64,000 nucleotides of DNA from Erythrophleum ivorense (taxonomy: Eukaryota > Streptophyta > Magnoliopsida > Fabales > Fabaceae), in the NCBI GenBank assembly GCA_026724425.1, contig JAIUCV010000005.1, positions 39,653,784 to 39,717,783 on the forward strand. The letters run 5' to 3'. The position numbers and the translations under genes were made by a program. The first letter of the stretch is position 1, and each line of letters begins with the position of its first letter. Under the pieces are notes generated by a model. It saw only the letters and a list, made by a program, of their open reading frames with translations. It searched no databases and had not been told where the DNA came from. Of this stretch, positions 12,482-23,420 are shown in pieces.

Positions 12482-13261
12482 CTATTGGAGAGTACCCTCA
12501 TGCACATTTATAATTGTCTTTGCAGTTTTTAAGAAGGGTCTTCCTAAAATGAGTGGGGCATGTCCACTAGATCTATATCTATCATCCTCCATATTAAGGA
12601 CATAAAAATCAGCTGGAAAAATCAAATCTTTAACCTTAACCAGAACGTCCTCTAATACTCCTGAAGGATAGGCAATGCTCCTATTTGCTAACTGCACAAC
12701 CACTCCTGTAGGTTTGAGCTCTCCCATCTGCAAAGATGAATAAACAGATTTAGGCATAATATTTATAGCAGCACCAAGATCAATCAAAGCATCAGAAAAT
12801 TCAAAATTCCCAATAGTGCATGGGATTGTAAAAGTGCCCGGATCTTGACACTTAGTGGGCAATGCTGGCTGTATGAGTGCTGAAACATTCTTGCCAAAAT
12901 TGACTTTTTCATTCCCTCTTAGACGCCTCTTGTTGGTACATATTTCCTTGAGAAACTTGGCGTATTTAGGAATAGTCTTGATTGCCTCCAACAATGGTAT
13001 GTTAACCTTAACCTTCTTGAACGTCTCAAGAATTTCTTTTTCCATTTCTGCTTCAGTTTGCTTCTTTCCCAAGGTAGGTCTATGTGGGAAAGGTAAGATC
13101 TTCTTTGGCTCCTCTTCTTTGTTAGGCTCATTTGGTGCGACGTGTGTTTTTGATGACGCCGGCTTATCCATGGTAATGATATCTGAGGATCCCTGAACCT
13201 CTCTCCCACTCCTAAGAGTGATAGCACTAACATTGCTACTATTCTTTGGATTAACAATTAT
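12482..13261 (-). pseudogene. F pol: aspartic protease segment
   Basis: Protease portion that cleaves the polyprotein. From 13261 the frame reads NPKNSSNVSAITLRSGREVQ, the usual Gag-protease junction of Athila elements, then MDKP... from 13171. The active site is ALIDLGAAINIMP (Asp-Leu-Gly-Ala, where many retroviral proteases have Asp-Ser/Thr-Gly). A hydrophobic LILGRPFLKTAKTIINV follows. A TAG at 12482-12484 ends the frame, and homologous residues (EFAGNVIQFNIFDAM) continue just beyond it. The segment is in the same frame as the gag C-terminus, from which only the TAG at 13262-13264 separates it. So the ancestor had one Gag-Pol frame through here. Confidence 0.92.
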
Positions 13262-13952
13262 CTAAGAAGGTAACTGGCCCGACCCTTGGCTTTTTATTTC
13301 ACTGAGAGAAGTGGCAAATTGGCCTAACTGAGTATCAACCCTCCTTTCTAAATTTTTCACTACTTGTGTAAGTTGTGCATTACTCTCCATAAGATGCTTC
13401 ATCAAATCCCCCATATTATCCCCTTTTTTTTGTTCCTCCTGTATAGGGATTGATGGCCTAATAGGTTGGGAAGATTGTGTACTAGGTCCCACAATATTAT
13501 ATCTATTTTGCTGTTGCCCTCCCCCATATCTCAGGTTGGGATGATCCCTCCATCTTGGATTGTATGTATTAGAATAGGGGTCATATTTTTGTTGCCCTTG
13601 TTGCATTGACCTAACTGGATATATCCCAGCACAAGCCTCTACTCTGTCCTCTAACATAGGACACTGATCAGTAGCATGTGTGGCCAAACAGCATATATCA
13701 CACTGGGGTCCCACCAAGGTAGTAGAAGTAGATGTCTGCCCAGGTGCATAGCACTGTGGATAAGAATGTGTCTGAGTAGAGTAGGACTGTGGTGCACAAG
13801 TCTGAGAGGGTGTAGAGGATGATTGTGGCTGTTGCCGATCTAAAGCAAGCCGTTGGAGCACAGAAGACATTACATCAATCTTGCTCTCAAGTCTCTGACC
13901 ATACTCTGGAGCATGCAATTCACTGACTCCTCTTACCATTTGCATTGATCTG
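13262..13952 (-). pseudogene. F gag: C-terminal part with zinc knuckle
   Basis: The portion of gag left of solo LTR G. It contains a coiled, Gln-rich stretch (ESKIDVMSSVLQRLALDRQQ), then a CX2CX4HX4C zinc knuckle (CDICCLATHATDQC), then the YNPRWRDHPNLRYGG motif found after the knuckle in plant Ty3 Gag. The C-terminus carries a heptad-like segment (MKHLMESNAQLTQVVKNLERRV) and ends SGQLPS before a TAG. It continues in the same frame with the upstream gag piece at 16807 once one copy of the GATCC duplication and LTR G are disregarded. Confidence 0.92.
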
Positions 13953-16806
13953 GATCCTGTAACACCTTAACCTCTAGCTCATACCCAAGATGCCCTCTTA
14001 CTCATATGCACGTGCGGAACTCACAAGGGAGATAATTTACTCTACCTTATGCTTCTTTCTCTATGGCACTATGTGTGGGTAGAGATCCACTTAGAAGTAA
14101 TATGGACCGGTTGAGCTCTCTCTATGCTTTCTCATGCTCAATTACACTATTGAGACTTATTTCAATCCCCACAATATGCTTTGAACTCATGGAACGCAAA
14201 AAGGGATTGGAGACATGCATTTTCGCTATTGGCAGATCTGGCTTCATTTCTGGGCTAAGTTTGAAAATTCATAATTAAATGCAGAAAAATCGTAACTGCA
14301 TGATCTGGGTCATTCTAGAAATCTTGAGACGTCTACTTCATGCTAAAAATAAGTAGAAGTCTCAATATCTCACATGCTCTGCGTTTGACATCGAAATCGT
14401 TCACTGGTCAGAGGGGGCTTCTTTGCTGTCACAGTTTACTGATATGGACTTTGAAAATGTCTAACTAATTCCACAAAAATCCAATGCTCATAAACTCTAT
14501 CTATATGGAAATATGTGGATGTTAGCTAGAGGATAAAAATATCTCCAGATCAGTTCACTTGGCCAATTTCTCGGAAACTGATGAAACAGTACCTCGGGTC
14601 TGGTTGGGTGTCTGATTCTGGGCAGGAACTTCGAAATTGCATAACTTCCTCTCTGGACTCTAAATGAGGTGCTTCTAGTTCCTACAAGTCACTGTGCCCA
14701 TCTAGTTTCTGTGTATAAAATTTTGTAGCCATTGGACTACGTTTGCCCCTCGGATGACATGATTTCTAAACTGACCAAATGAACAGTGATTTTCTGAAAT
14801 CCGAATTTCTGATGTCAACTTTGATAAATCATAGAAAATGCTATAGACCTCTAAATGATATGAACTCTAGCTTCCCAGAAAGCTCTAAACATAATCTAGC
14901 TACATGTCAAATCTCATAGCTAGAAGAGGTCATATAGCTATTCTATGACATCATGTGCAAAAGGCCCTTTCTTGGCCAAAAGTGTGGCTAATGGGGTCCA
15001 ATTTGAAGTTTTCTACTCCTATGACTCCTTGAGCACATGAGAAAGCATCTTTAGGAGCTATCAATCATGCCTCAAGTGTCTAATAACTTAGATTGGGGAA
15101 ACTCACTATCTCATGCCCACTTATGCACCCATATACTCTAGGCTATCATGGATTCTTTCTCATTCAACCATGCTCTTTCATTCATCATAAACCTCATTCT
15201 CATACATTCATCGTTAATACATACATTGTCTTACAATATTTATCATTGCTACATCATATACAACATTTACATCTTACATCTCATGTACAATGTATTACAA
15301 AACATTACACTTTTCTTCATCTCTATCCCTAGCTTCATGCTTGTTGGTGGTTGCTCCCATCCCTAATCTCACTTGGGCCACCTGACATGGTTGGATGGTG
15401 GAGAGGGAGGGTGAGATTCATGGAATCTCAGTAGTTCAACTCTCATTCAAACATACATATATTGCATGCAACAAGTCTCATTATGTATGTATGGCATGTT
15501 AGCATATAAAACATGATGAAAACATTTAAAACATGTGAAATGGCCATGGATAACATTCAAGAGCTCGCTGAGTACTTGGATCGGCCTCACCCCTTCCCTT
15601 ATGGCTTTTGGATTTGCTTTCCCATACTTTAGAGGTATTTAGACTCACCCTTACTCTTTGGGAGTCAACCTCACTTTTGGGAGACCTGGCTCAACCAACT
15701 TAGGGCTTCGGCTCATCCTCACCTTGGCTATAGGGTTATTGGCTTTTCCATTTCCTCAAGCAAACCAACAATCATTTAAAACATCATCTCAATCATAAAA
15801 CATAATCATGCTAACACACTTCTCATAGCTCATATCATTCATACACACAAGCAAGACAATGTAAACACACAATTATGCATGAGAGAAAGTGGAGAGAACT
15901 ACCTTTGTTGGTTATTCTCAACTTGCTCTGTCAATTGTCTCCTCCCTTGTTGGATTTCACAACAACTCCTAGATGGGAGAGTTCCTCTTGAGCCTAACCA
16001 CACAAAAGCATGGAATTAATACCTTAATACTTGATTCTTAAGCTAGGGATCTCTTTCTAGCAACCCTACTAAGCATGTCAAGCTAGGGTTCTTTCTCTCA
16101 CTAGAATTCATTAACTATTCTTTCTCTTCTCTCAAGCTCTCAACTCTTAAGAAGAGAAAGCAAGGAAGAGAAGGCTACATGACTTCTAACCTCCCTTATG
16201 GCTTTTCCACTCTCCCTCCTCTGAACCAAGCTCAAAACATAACTACTTTAACTATTAAAACCGTGGGAAGAGAGGATAAGGGGAGAAGAGTAACATACTA
16301 AGAGAAAAGCCATGAAATTCCTTACCTTTCTTGTTCTTCCTTCCTCTCCTAAGCTTCTCTCTCTCTCCTCCGCCCTTTTCTCTCTCTTAAAGTGAGCTTA
16401 AGTCGGTTACAGAGTGAAAGAATGAGTTGGGATGGTTTAAAAAGTCAAATTCTCTATTTTCACGCTTTTCCGGACTAACCCTCGCTACGGCGAGCTCGAA
16501 TAAGTCCCAGAACTCTGCCTTCGCTATGGCGTTCGCTACGGCGAGCAACTCCCTGGATTTTGTATGGGGGTGGCCGAACTCGCTATAGCTAGAAGCTTTC
16601 TCGCTATAGCTAGAAGGCAGTCTCGCTATAGTTAGACCATTTCTCGCTATAGCGAGCAGGTACATTCGCTATAGCTAGGCTGTAGCTAGCAGACTTAGAA
16701 AATTTTCAGCTTCCAAAAATTTTCAGCTTTTCTTTTCCTTCCTTTTTCTTTTCTCATTTCTTTTCTATTTTCTTTTTCTTTTCTTTTTCTTGGCTGTTAC
16801 AGATCC
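13953..16806 (+). mobile_element. LTR G: solo LTR inserted in the gag of element F
   Basis: The element proper is 13958-16801 (2844 bp), between GATCC at 13953-13957 and GATCC at 16802-16806. It starts TGTAACACCTTAACC and ends GGCTGTTACA, so the ends form a perfect 7-base inverted repeat. No internal terminal duplication or coding region is seen, so it is a single LTR left by recombination. LTR A is an inverted copy of its first 1.9 kb, and LTR C is a diverged relative in the same orientation. Inside are degenerate text-like repeats near 15590-15740 and a CTATAG cluster near 16480-16680. Strand is only by convention. Confidence 0.93.
16481..16680. repeat. Phased CTATAG repeat cluster in LTR G
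   Basis: Copies of TCGCTATAG or close variants start at 16579, 16600, 16622, 16643 and 16665, giving spacings of 21, 22, 21 and 22 bases. Three more variants (CGCTACGG, CGCTATGG, CGCTACGG) lie at 16481-16541. The copy at 16643-16656 is a perfect 14-base palindrome, CTCGCTATAGCGAG. The 92-residue open frame that crosses this region is a by-product of the repeat. Confidence 0.9.
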
Positions 16807-17658
16807 AAACTGCTGAGCATTCTGAGCCATCTTATCAATCAACTCCCAGGCCCTTGTAGGTGTCAGATCACCTAAGGCTCCACCAGAGGCAGCATCGATC
16901 ATGTTTCTGTCTATGTTCAACAGCCCCTCATAGAAGTATTGAATAAGTAACTGATCAGAGATTTGATGGTGAGGACAACTGGCCAACAACCTCTTAAATC
17001 TTTCCCAATATTCATATAAAGTTTCTCCACTATTCTGTCTGATTCCACATATTTCCTTCCTTATTGATGCAGTGCGAGATGCAGGAAAGAATTTCTCCAA
17101 AAATAACCTCTTCAGTTGGTCCCAAGAAGTAATGGCACTGGGAGGTAAATAGTACAACCAATCTTTAGCTAAACCATCCAGGGAAAAAGGAAACGCTCTG
17201 AGTTTAATTTGTTCCTCTGAGACTCCCTGTGGCTTCATTGTAGAGCAAACAACATGAAATTCCTTTAAATGTTTGTGAGGGTCGTCTCCTGCAAGTCCAT
17301 GAAATTTAGGAAGTAAGTGAATCAAACCAGATTTAAGCTCAAAATTTGCATCTAATTCTGGATATTGTATACAGAGATTTTGATAATGCACGTTAGGAGC
17401 TGTCAATTCTCTAATAGTTCTGGCATGTATGTTATCATTTATATTGGCATTCGCATTCAAATTAGCCTGAACATGCATATTCATGTTAGCATTCATATGA
17501 TCTTGTTCAGCCATATTATTACCAGCAAATTGAAGTACACAATCAACTTCTTGCACACAATTAAAAGCAGAAGAAACAGTACTACTAATTCCTATTCTTT
17601 CTTTGCTCTTCTTATTCCTCACTTGTCTTCTAAAGGTTTTTTCGATCTTTGGATCCAA
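16807..17658 (-). pseudogene. F gag: N-terminal part (matrix/capsid-like)
   Basis: Start of the F Gag polyprotein, which forms the particle shell around the element RNA. From the ATG at 17658 it has a basic start (MDPKIEKTFRRQVRNKKSKER), an Asn/Met-rich stretch (NMAEQDHMNANMNMH), then the conserved plant Ty3 Gag core: TIRELTAPNVHYQNL, GLIHLLPKFHGLAGDDPHKH, FPFSLDGLAKDWLYYLPP, FLEKFFPASRTASIRKEICG, SGETLYEYWERFKRLLASCP and LLIQYFYEGL. The frame is broken at 16807 by LTR G; the residues after AQNAQQFGS belong to LTR G. About 430 bases separate the start codon from the primer site. Confidence 0.93.
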
Positions 17659-18091
17659 ATCAATTAATTTTTTTTTTACCAGAGCTCCTTGTCATAAACC
17701 AATTAGACAAGTAAAAACTAAGAAGGAACACAAGAAATCAACAATTAAAAATTAAAACAATAAATCTAGAAAAATTAGAAAAATCTTAGAAAAATCGAGA
17801 AAATACTAAAAAATTAGAAGAAGTGTTTAAAACGTTGGAATTTGGCCAAAAGATGGTGTACCCAATAGCTTTGCTATTACTTTTGCTCAAAATACCCAAA
17901 AACCTTAGAAAACTAAGTTTGAGAATTTTCTGGATATTTCAAACAAAAATTCCAGCAAGTAGCAAAATCAGATTAAGTAATCGAATGATCCAATTCCAAA
18001 TTCGAAACAAAGGAAAATAGGACAAAAATAAAGCCAAAAAAAAAAATAAGGCAATACTAAGAAAGCCTTCCAAACAAATAAGAGACTAAAC
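17659..18091 (-). other. Leader of element F
   Basis: Untranslated leader between the primer site and the gag ATG. A/T-rich, with many AAAAATT-like runs. Packaging or dimer signals would be expected here but I cannot identify one. The 65-codon frame at 17823-18020 on the plus strand is a shadow. Confidence 0.7.
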
Positions 18092-18109
18092 TCCCCGGCA
18101 ACGGCGCCA
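18092..18109 (-). other. Primer-binding site of element F (Asp-tRNA)
   Basis: The minus strand reads TGGCGCCGTTGCCGGGGA, 18 bases complementary to the 3' end of plant tRNA-Asp(GTC) including CCA. Four bases separate it from the 5' LTR. An Asp-tRNA primer is typical of Athila-type elements. Confidence 0.95.
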
Positions 18110-18113
18110 AATT

Positions 18114-20530
18114 TGATGATTGTGTCATTCAATCTCAAATAAAACTAGGAAGCGGAATAAATTTTTATAGTTAATGGTGCAATCCTAGGTCATCTCCCTT
18201 GGAGTTTATGCCTTAATTTGTTTATGGAAAGGTTATTCTAAGTATTGCTACTGAAACTTAATTTGGGGTTGAAGTACTAGAATTTAACTTGAACTAAATT
18301 TATTTGACAAAAATCAAAAGACTTTAAAACTAAATGAGATGAACAATTAAGAGAATATGGTAGCTAGCTTTTCATTGGACTCCCTAGAATTCAATTATCC
18401 TTGCCCTTGATTTAGTTTACCAAAATTGGAATTAATTCCTTGCTCTTTAGTGTATTCCTTATAAAAATTCTTGAATGACCATCCAAGACTCAATTTATTA
18501 ATTATACAAGGAATTTGCAACCACAAGAATCCTTGAATAACTAATTAATTGAATTAAGAACAAGAACACACTTTAACCAATTTCAAGCACATGCACAATT
18601 TACTTAAGATACTAATTGACCAATTAGATTAATTAATTCCTCAAACCTTTAATTGCACACAAATTCTAGTTAATTAATCCAATAACCATTGTATCAATTA
18701 ACTCAAAATCAAGAGGAATTTGAAAGCAAATTTACACATTAATTCTGGAATTTTTTATAAGCATATGATGATCAAAATCAAAATTCCAAAATCAAATTCA
18801 ATTCATAAAACAAATTAATAAAATTTCAGCAACTAAATTCCTAAATCAATTAACTAAACCTAGTCAAATTAATCAAAGATTTAATGCTGAAAATTAAAAA
18901 ACATAGTAAGGAATAATTATCCAATTTTGTAGGAGAAAATAGAGCTCAAATCTTCATCTGGGAGCTTCCAAATTTTCAGCTAGCCACCATGGTTAATTCA
19001 AGCTGCCATGGAAGTTTCTATTGAAGAAGAGTTGATAAGATTTGCATTAGCCATGGATAAATCACAAAAAAAACTGCTCCCTGGACGTTCTCCCTGGCTC
19101 TCCTCTTCTTCGTTCAAAACCACCCTTTTCTGTTCCTCTTCCTCGTTCAAAAGCACGCTGTTCTTGATGAATGGATGCATCTATATATAGGCAAAAATTT
19201 GCTGAGAGTTTGAGGCGTGAATGGAGCAAAATCTGGTGATAATTCAGAGGCGTGGCTATGCTGAACTGTGAGAGGCGTGAATGATGTATGAATCCTCCTT
19301 GGAATGCTTCTGGACGCTTTAACTTGCTGTTGTTCACGTGACTCTTTTATTTGACTAACACTATGTAAGCTTTGCATGCTGAAATCACGTTTCTAATATA
19401 ATTCCATGCTGCTGCTTTTCATTAATTATTCTGCACGTGAAAGCCTCTTCATGTGAGCTTCCAGCATCAGCGCCTTCAAGCTTCTTATTTCTTCCAGCGT
19501 TAGCATCGTCCAGCTTCTTCAAACCAGCAGTTCAAGTTGGTTGCCTCATTAATCCACGCAATTCTGTAGCTAATTTCAGCTTATTATTTCAATAAATTCT
19601 CACATGCTTAGCTTGCTATTTCATGCTCTGTTTTTCAACTCATTTACGTAGCTTCTGTTTGTGGCTTTTTCTTCCATTAATTTAACTCCAGCTCCTGCAC
19701 GTTTTCTACGTGAACATGCTCTGTTCCTTAGCTTCATGCAGCTCTTTCAGTTGCTCGAGTTTTCTACTGGATGTTGCTGCAATTATTCGTGCTCTGTTCT
19801 GCTGTTCAGACCGAAGAGAGTTTTCTCTGCCCAGTCTAGCGTCATTCCAGCGTTGCTCCAGCTCTACTTCTAGCTCATGTGTTTCTGCTTCGTCCAGCTG
19901 CTATCCAGACGTAGCTTCCTTTTCTTTTCATTTGCTTCAAGTTGTGAGCTGCTACCCATTTTTCTCCTCCTCACCCAGAAGCAAACACATCATCCTTCTC
20001 TTCATGCAAGCTTCTCACATTCTGGAGCTTACTCGTGCAGCTCATTCCAGCTGAAACTCTTAGCTCGTTTTATGCATTCTGCTTGGCTTCTTCACTGTTG
20101 TATTATTCACATGCACGTAGATCTTGATACAGCCAGAAGGTAAAAGAAGTAGCAACCCTCCACATGATTTTTCTGCCAGCAAATAAGAAAATGGAGACCT
20201 AATTAATTAATTACAAATATGCCATTCAAAAATTAATGGGAATTATGCTCCAATCTTTTCCTTTAATCCACCTTAATTTCACAATTTAATTGCCCAACAA
20301 TTCTGCACAAAATGTTTTAAGGTTCGAAAATATTTAATCATCAAAGAATTTTGGAAAATAGAATATTAGAAATTTAAATCCAAAAATTCTCTTAATTAAT
20401 TCAAAATTGTATTATTTTCCAAAATTAACCACAAATTCAAATATTGCATAACAAATCCAATTAAGCTCAAATTGATCATTAAAATCAATAATAAATGTGG
20501 GTAAAAACATATAGAAATTAGTATTTATCA
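18114..20530 (-). repeat. 5' LTR of element F
   Basis: Second copy of the 2.4-kb LTR, about 98% identical to 5199-7614. Most differences are transitions, many at CG or CNG positions (for example CATTC here against CGTTC at 5211). It is preceded on the minus strand by the duplication AGAAA at 20531-20535. Confidence 0.95.
19181..19190 (-). promoter_or_regulatory. TATA-like box in the 5' LTR of element F
   Basis: CTATATATAG, preceded on the minus strand by GCAAAAATTTGC-like text downstream-to-upstream, is identical in the other LTR at 6266-6275. The related solo LTR D has a weaker AATAAATAGG at the aligned place. It would place the start of the element transcript about 30 bases further left, near 19150. 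The position is inferred from the motif only. Confidence 0.55.
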
Positions 20531-20535
20531 AGAAA

Positions 20536-21279
20536 CTAAAATAATCAAGGCAATTTAAGAAACTAAGGTGGACCGTTTAAACAAACTTTTTAGATTAGGA
20601 ATAAAAGGGTTCAATATCAGAATGAAAACAAACAATTTTGGGAAGTTGCATTTGAAAAATTTTGCAATGTATCTTTTAAAAGATTTGAAAAGTAAGAATA
20701 TAAGTTGGATTAGCTGACTAGTCATAATAGAAATCTAGAAATATAATTGAGTTAGTTGGCAAGTGCATCTAACTCTAGGCTTCAAGGGACTTTACCTAGT
20801 TAGATTGAAGTAAATCCAAGAGAATAGTTTAAGGTTATCACTTTGAAAAGTGGCATGCAACTCCATAGTTCTAATAAGTGAAATGCACCACCTTAGAATG
20901 AAAATAAGGTTGATGATATGGAGATTATGAGCTCTTTAGTTCAATTTAAAAAGAATAAGCTAGGATAGTTTAGCTAATAGTACAAGCACTGATCAAGTCT
21001 TATGTTCCATTATTACCTTTTCCTCAAAGGCTGGAGTAGAAGTTGGATAAACAATTTGAAAAGTTTCTTAACATCTTCTAGTAGCTTTACATAAACATCC
21101 CATTTGTAGATGCTTTGGCATAGACGTCGACATATTGAAATTTTTAAAGAAAATCTTATCAAACAAGTAGAAGCTGGAGGATCATGCCATTATTGCATTC
21201 ACCAAGGAATGTAATGCAATTATACAAAATAAGCTACCACCAAAGCTAGTTGATCTAGGAGTTTCTCTATTTCTTATAT
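20536..21279 (+). pseudogene. Element E: gag C-terminus and linker, decayed
   Basis: Continuation of element E after the F insertion. Reading is broken throughout; fragments resemble the Gln/Lys-rich end of gag and the link to protease (an ITKECNA-like stretch near 21200). No open frame above 60 codons. Assigned mainly by its position between the gag and protease of E. Confidence 0.5.
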
Positions 21280-21643
21280 CATCAATGATGTATCTTTTAA
21301 TCATACATTTTATGATTTAGGTGCTAGTCTTAGTTTGATGCCTTTATTTGTTTGTAGGAGACTTAGCTTAAGAGACTTAAAGCTTAAAAATGTGACATTG
21401 TAATTAGTAGACAGATCTATTAAGCAGCTAGTGAGAGTGTTAAAAGATACCCCTGTGAAGGTTGTAAAATTTTATCTCCCAGTGGATTTTATAGTTCTTG
21501 ATATGGAGCAAGATATCGCAATGTCGTTGATTTTAAGATGGCCATTTTTTACCATAGTTGAAGTGGTCATTAATGTAAAAAATGGCAAACTCATTTTGAA
21601 AATGGGTGATGAAGTGGTTAAGTTCAATTTTTTTATTTTATGA
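21280..21643 (+). pseudogene. Element E: aspartic protease remnant
   Basis: The translation gives YDLGASLSLMPLFV near 21310-21350, with the DLGA active site also seen in F. The frame 21431-21643 reads LKDTPVKVVKFYLPVDFIVLDMEQDIAMSLILRWPFF, matching the second half of plant Ty3 proteases (DVLVKVD..IFPVDFIVLDME...LILGRPFL). The glycine of the LGRPF motif is now tryptophan (RWPFF). A stop near 21402 splits it. Confidence 0.8.
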
Positions 21644-22249
21644 AAAATCCTAATATTGATGCTAATAACCATTGCTTTAGAATTGATATGTTAGATGAAA
21701 ATTTGCAAGAAACTAAATTGAAATCCTCTTTTGATGATATGCTTGAGGCTTGTGTTTTGTTAACAACTACTATTCAAGATAGTGATGTTAGGATTGCCAT
21801 AACACTCATTCTATAGAGTTAACTTTGTTTATCCTATTTCAAAAGTGGTATAGGTTGATGGCTTAGGAAAGGATAAACCACTTCCATCATCTTTTATTGG
21901 GAAAGCTTTTACCTTAAAATTGAAACCATTACCCTTTCACCTTAAATATGCTTACCTAGGTGAAAATAAGACCTTGCCAATGATTGTCTTTGCACACCTC
22001 ATTAAGACTCTGTTAAGGAAGCTTTTAATGGTTTTGATAGAGAAAAATGGTGCGTTAAGATGGGCCATATCAGATATCAAGTGATTAAGCCCATCTATAT
22101 GCATGGAGAGAATTTTAATGTAAGAAAACCATAAACCTTCCATTAAACATTAGAGAAGGCTCAGTTCAAATATGAAAGAATTTGTTAGAATGAAAGTACT
22201 TAAGCTACTGGTAGTCCTTGTGTAAGTCTTGTATAGGTTGTTCCAGAGA
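21644..22249 (+). other. Element E: protease-RT linker
   Basis: Decayed linker, with LKPLPFHLKYAYLGENKTLP readable around 21925-21975. This is the same LKPLP..L.YAYL motif that precedes RT in element F (LELKPLPDNLKYAYLEKDEKLP). No open frame. Confidence 0.65.
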
Positions 22250-22900
22250 AAAGTGTGATGACTATGATAAAAAATGGTAATGATGAGCTTATTGCCACCC
22301 AAATAATGGCTAGTCGATGAGTGCGTATAGATTATAGAAAATCAAATAGTGGTACCCATAAGGACCATTTCCCCTTTCCATTCATGGATCTCATGTTAGA
22401 AAGGTTGGCTAGACATTCTTAGTATTATTTCTTAGATAGATATTCATGTTACAACCAAATTCTTATGGCACTAGAGAATAAAGAAAATGTACCCTTTACC
22501 TACTCTTATGGAACCTTTGCATTTAGGCGAATGCCTTTTGATTTGTATAATGCACTAGCCACTTTCTAGGAATGCATGATAGCGATTTTCTTTGATTATG
22601 TAGAAAAGATAATGGAAACCATCATAGATGATTTCGTTGTCTTTAGTTCTTTATTTGATCATTGTCTTAATAATTTGCCTTTGATTTTGCAAAAATGTGA
22701 AGAAACAAATTTGCTATTGAATTGGGAGAAATGCCATTTTATGGTAACTGAAGGCATTGTCTTAGGATATAAGCTATTAAAAAAAAAGGATAGATGTAAA
22801 CTGTGCCAAAATTGCCACCATCAAGTGAATGCCACCTTATACCTTAGTCAAAAGAGTAAGGAGTTTTTTGGGCCATGCAAGATTATGTTGTCATTTTGTT
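22250..22900 (+). pseudogene. Element E: reverse transcriptase remnant
   Basis: Decayed RT domain. Fragments include FTYSYGTFAFRRMPFDLYNA (about 22497-22556) and, in the open frame 22576-22902, MIAIFFDYVEKIMETIIDDFVVFSSLFDHCLNNL and LLLNWEKCHFMVTEGIVLGY. The catalytic motif, FMDD in F, reads IIDD here. A VRSFLGHARLCCHFVRDSFKIS fragment in another frame (22829-23110) marks the end of the domain and a frameshift near 22800. Not functional. Confidence 0.88.
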
Positions 22901-23420
22901 AGAGATTCTTTTAAGATATCTAAACCTATCTATAATTTATTAAATACAATTGTTATCTTTGATTTCAATCAAAAGTATTTGGATTCTTTTAATAGGTTAA
23001 AGAAGGAGTTAATTGTAGCCCTAATAATGACAACACCATATTGGTCCTTACCATTTGAAATAATGTGCAATGCAAGTGATTCTGCCTTAGAAGTGGTTTT
23101 GGGGCAATGAAAAAAAAAAGAAGTTGCATGTAATTGTCTATGCAAGTAGAACCCTTAATGATGCTCGACTAAATTATGCCATAATTAAAAAAGAGCTATT
23201 TGCTATTGTTTTTGCATTTGATAAATTGAAATCTTACCTCATAAGATTAAAGACCATAGTATACACAAATCATGTTACAATTCAATATATGTTATCTAAG
23301 AAACACTTTAAGCCACACCTCATCCATTGGATTTTTATTGCTTTAGGAATTTGATTTGGAAATCAGGGATAAAAAAGGTGCAAAGAATGTGATTACTAAT
23401 CACTTGTCATAAATTAAATA
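22901..23420 (+). pseudogene. Element E: RNase H remnant
   Basis: Two frames hold the domain: LPFEIMCNASDSALEVVLGQ (ending 23110) and VIVYASRTLNDARLNYAIIKKELFAIVFAFDKLKSYLI (23124-23354). They match the D-A-S and E-K-E-L motifs in F's RNase H, with N replacing the first catalytic Asp (CNAS for CDAS). A frameshift at about 23111-23123, in a run of A, separates them. GAKNVITNHLS follows near 23380, the usual end of the domain. Confidence 0.85.

Larger units (their letters stand above)
5194..20535 (-). mobile_element. Element F: near-complete Athila-like Ty3/gypsy retrotransposon with target duplication
   Basis: The element proper is 5199-20530 (15.3 kb, 12.5 kb without solo LTR G), flanked by AGAAA at 5194-5198 and 20531-20535. 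LTRs of 2416 and 2417 bp begin TGATGATTGTG and end TTTATCA on the plus strand. On the minus strand the order is 5' LTR, Asp-tRNA primer site, gag, protease, RT, RNase H, integrase, a 1.4-kb non-coding tail, purine tract and 3' LTR. Protease DLGA, RT FMDD and primer type support the Athila lineage. I see no envelope-like frame. About 47 substitutions and one indel separate the LTRs by hand count (about 2%), so insertion is recent. Coding is broken by three TAG stops, one frameshift and the G insertion. Confidence 0.95.

Noticed and set aside
16387..16665. 92-residue minus-strand frame with repeated Ala/Ser/Tyr phrases
   Set aside because: It is a translation of the CTATAG repeat cluster of LTR G.
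16481..16680. CRISPR-like regular spacing
   Set aside because: Plant DNA, 9-10-base core, spacing of 21-22 bases and no spacers or cas genes; it is an LTR tandem motif.
18092..18109. Part of a tRNA-Asp gene
   Set aside because: Only the 3' 18 bases are present, on the complementary sense next to an LTR; it is the primer-binding site.
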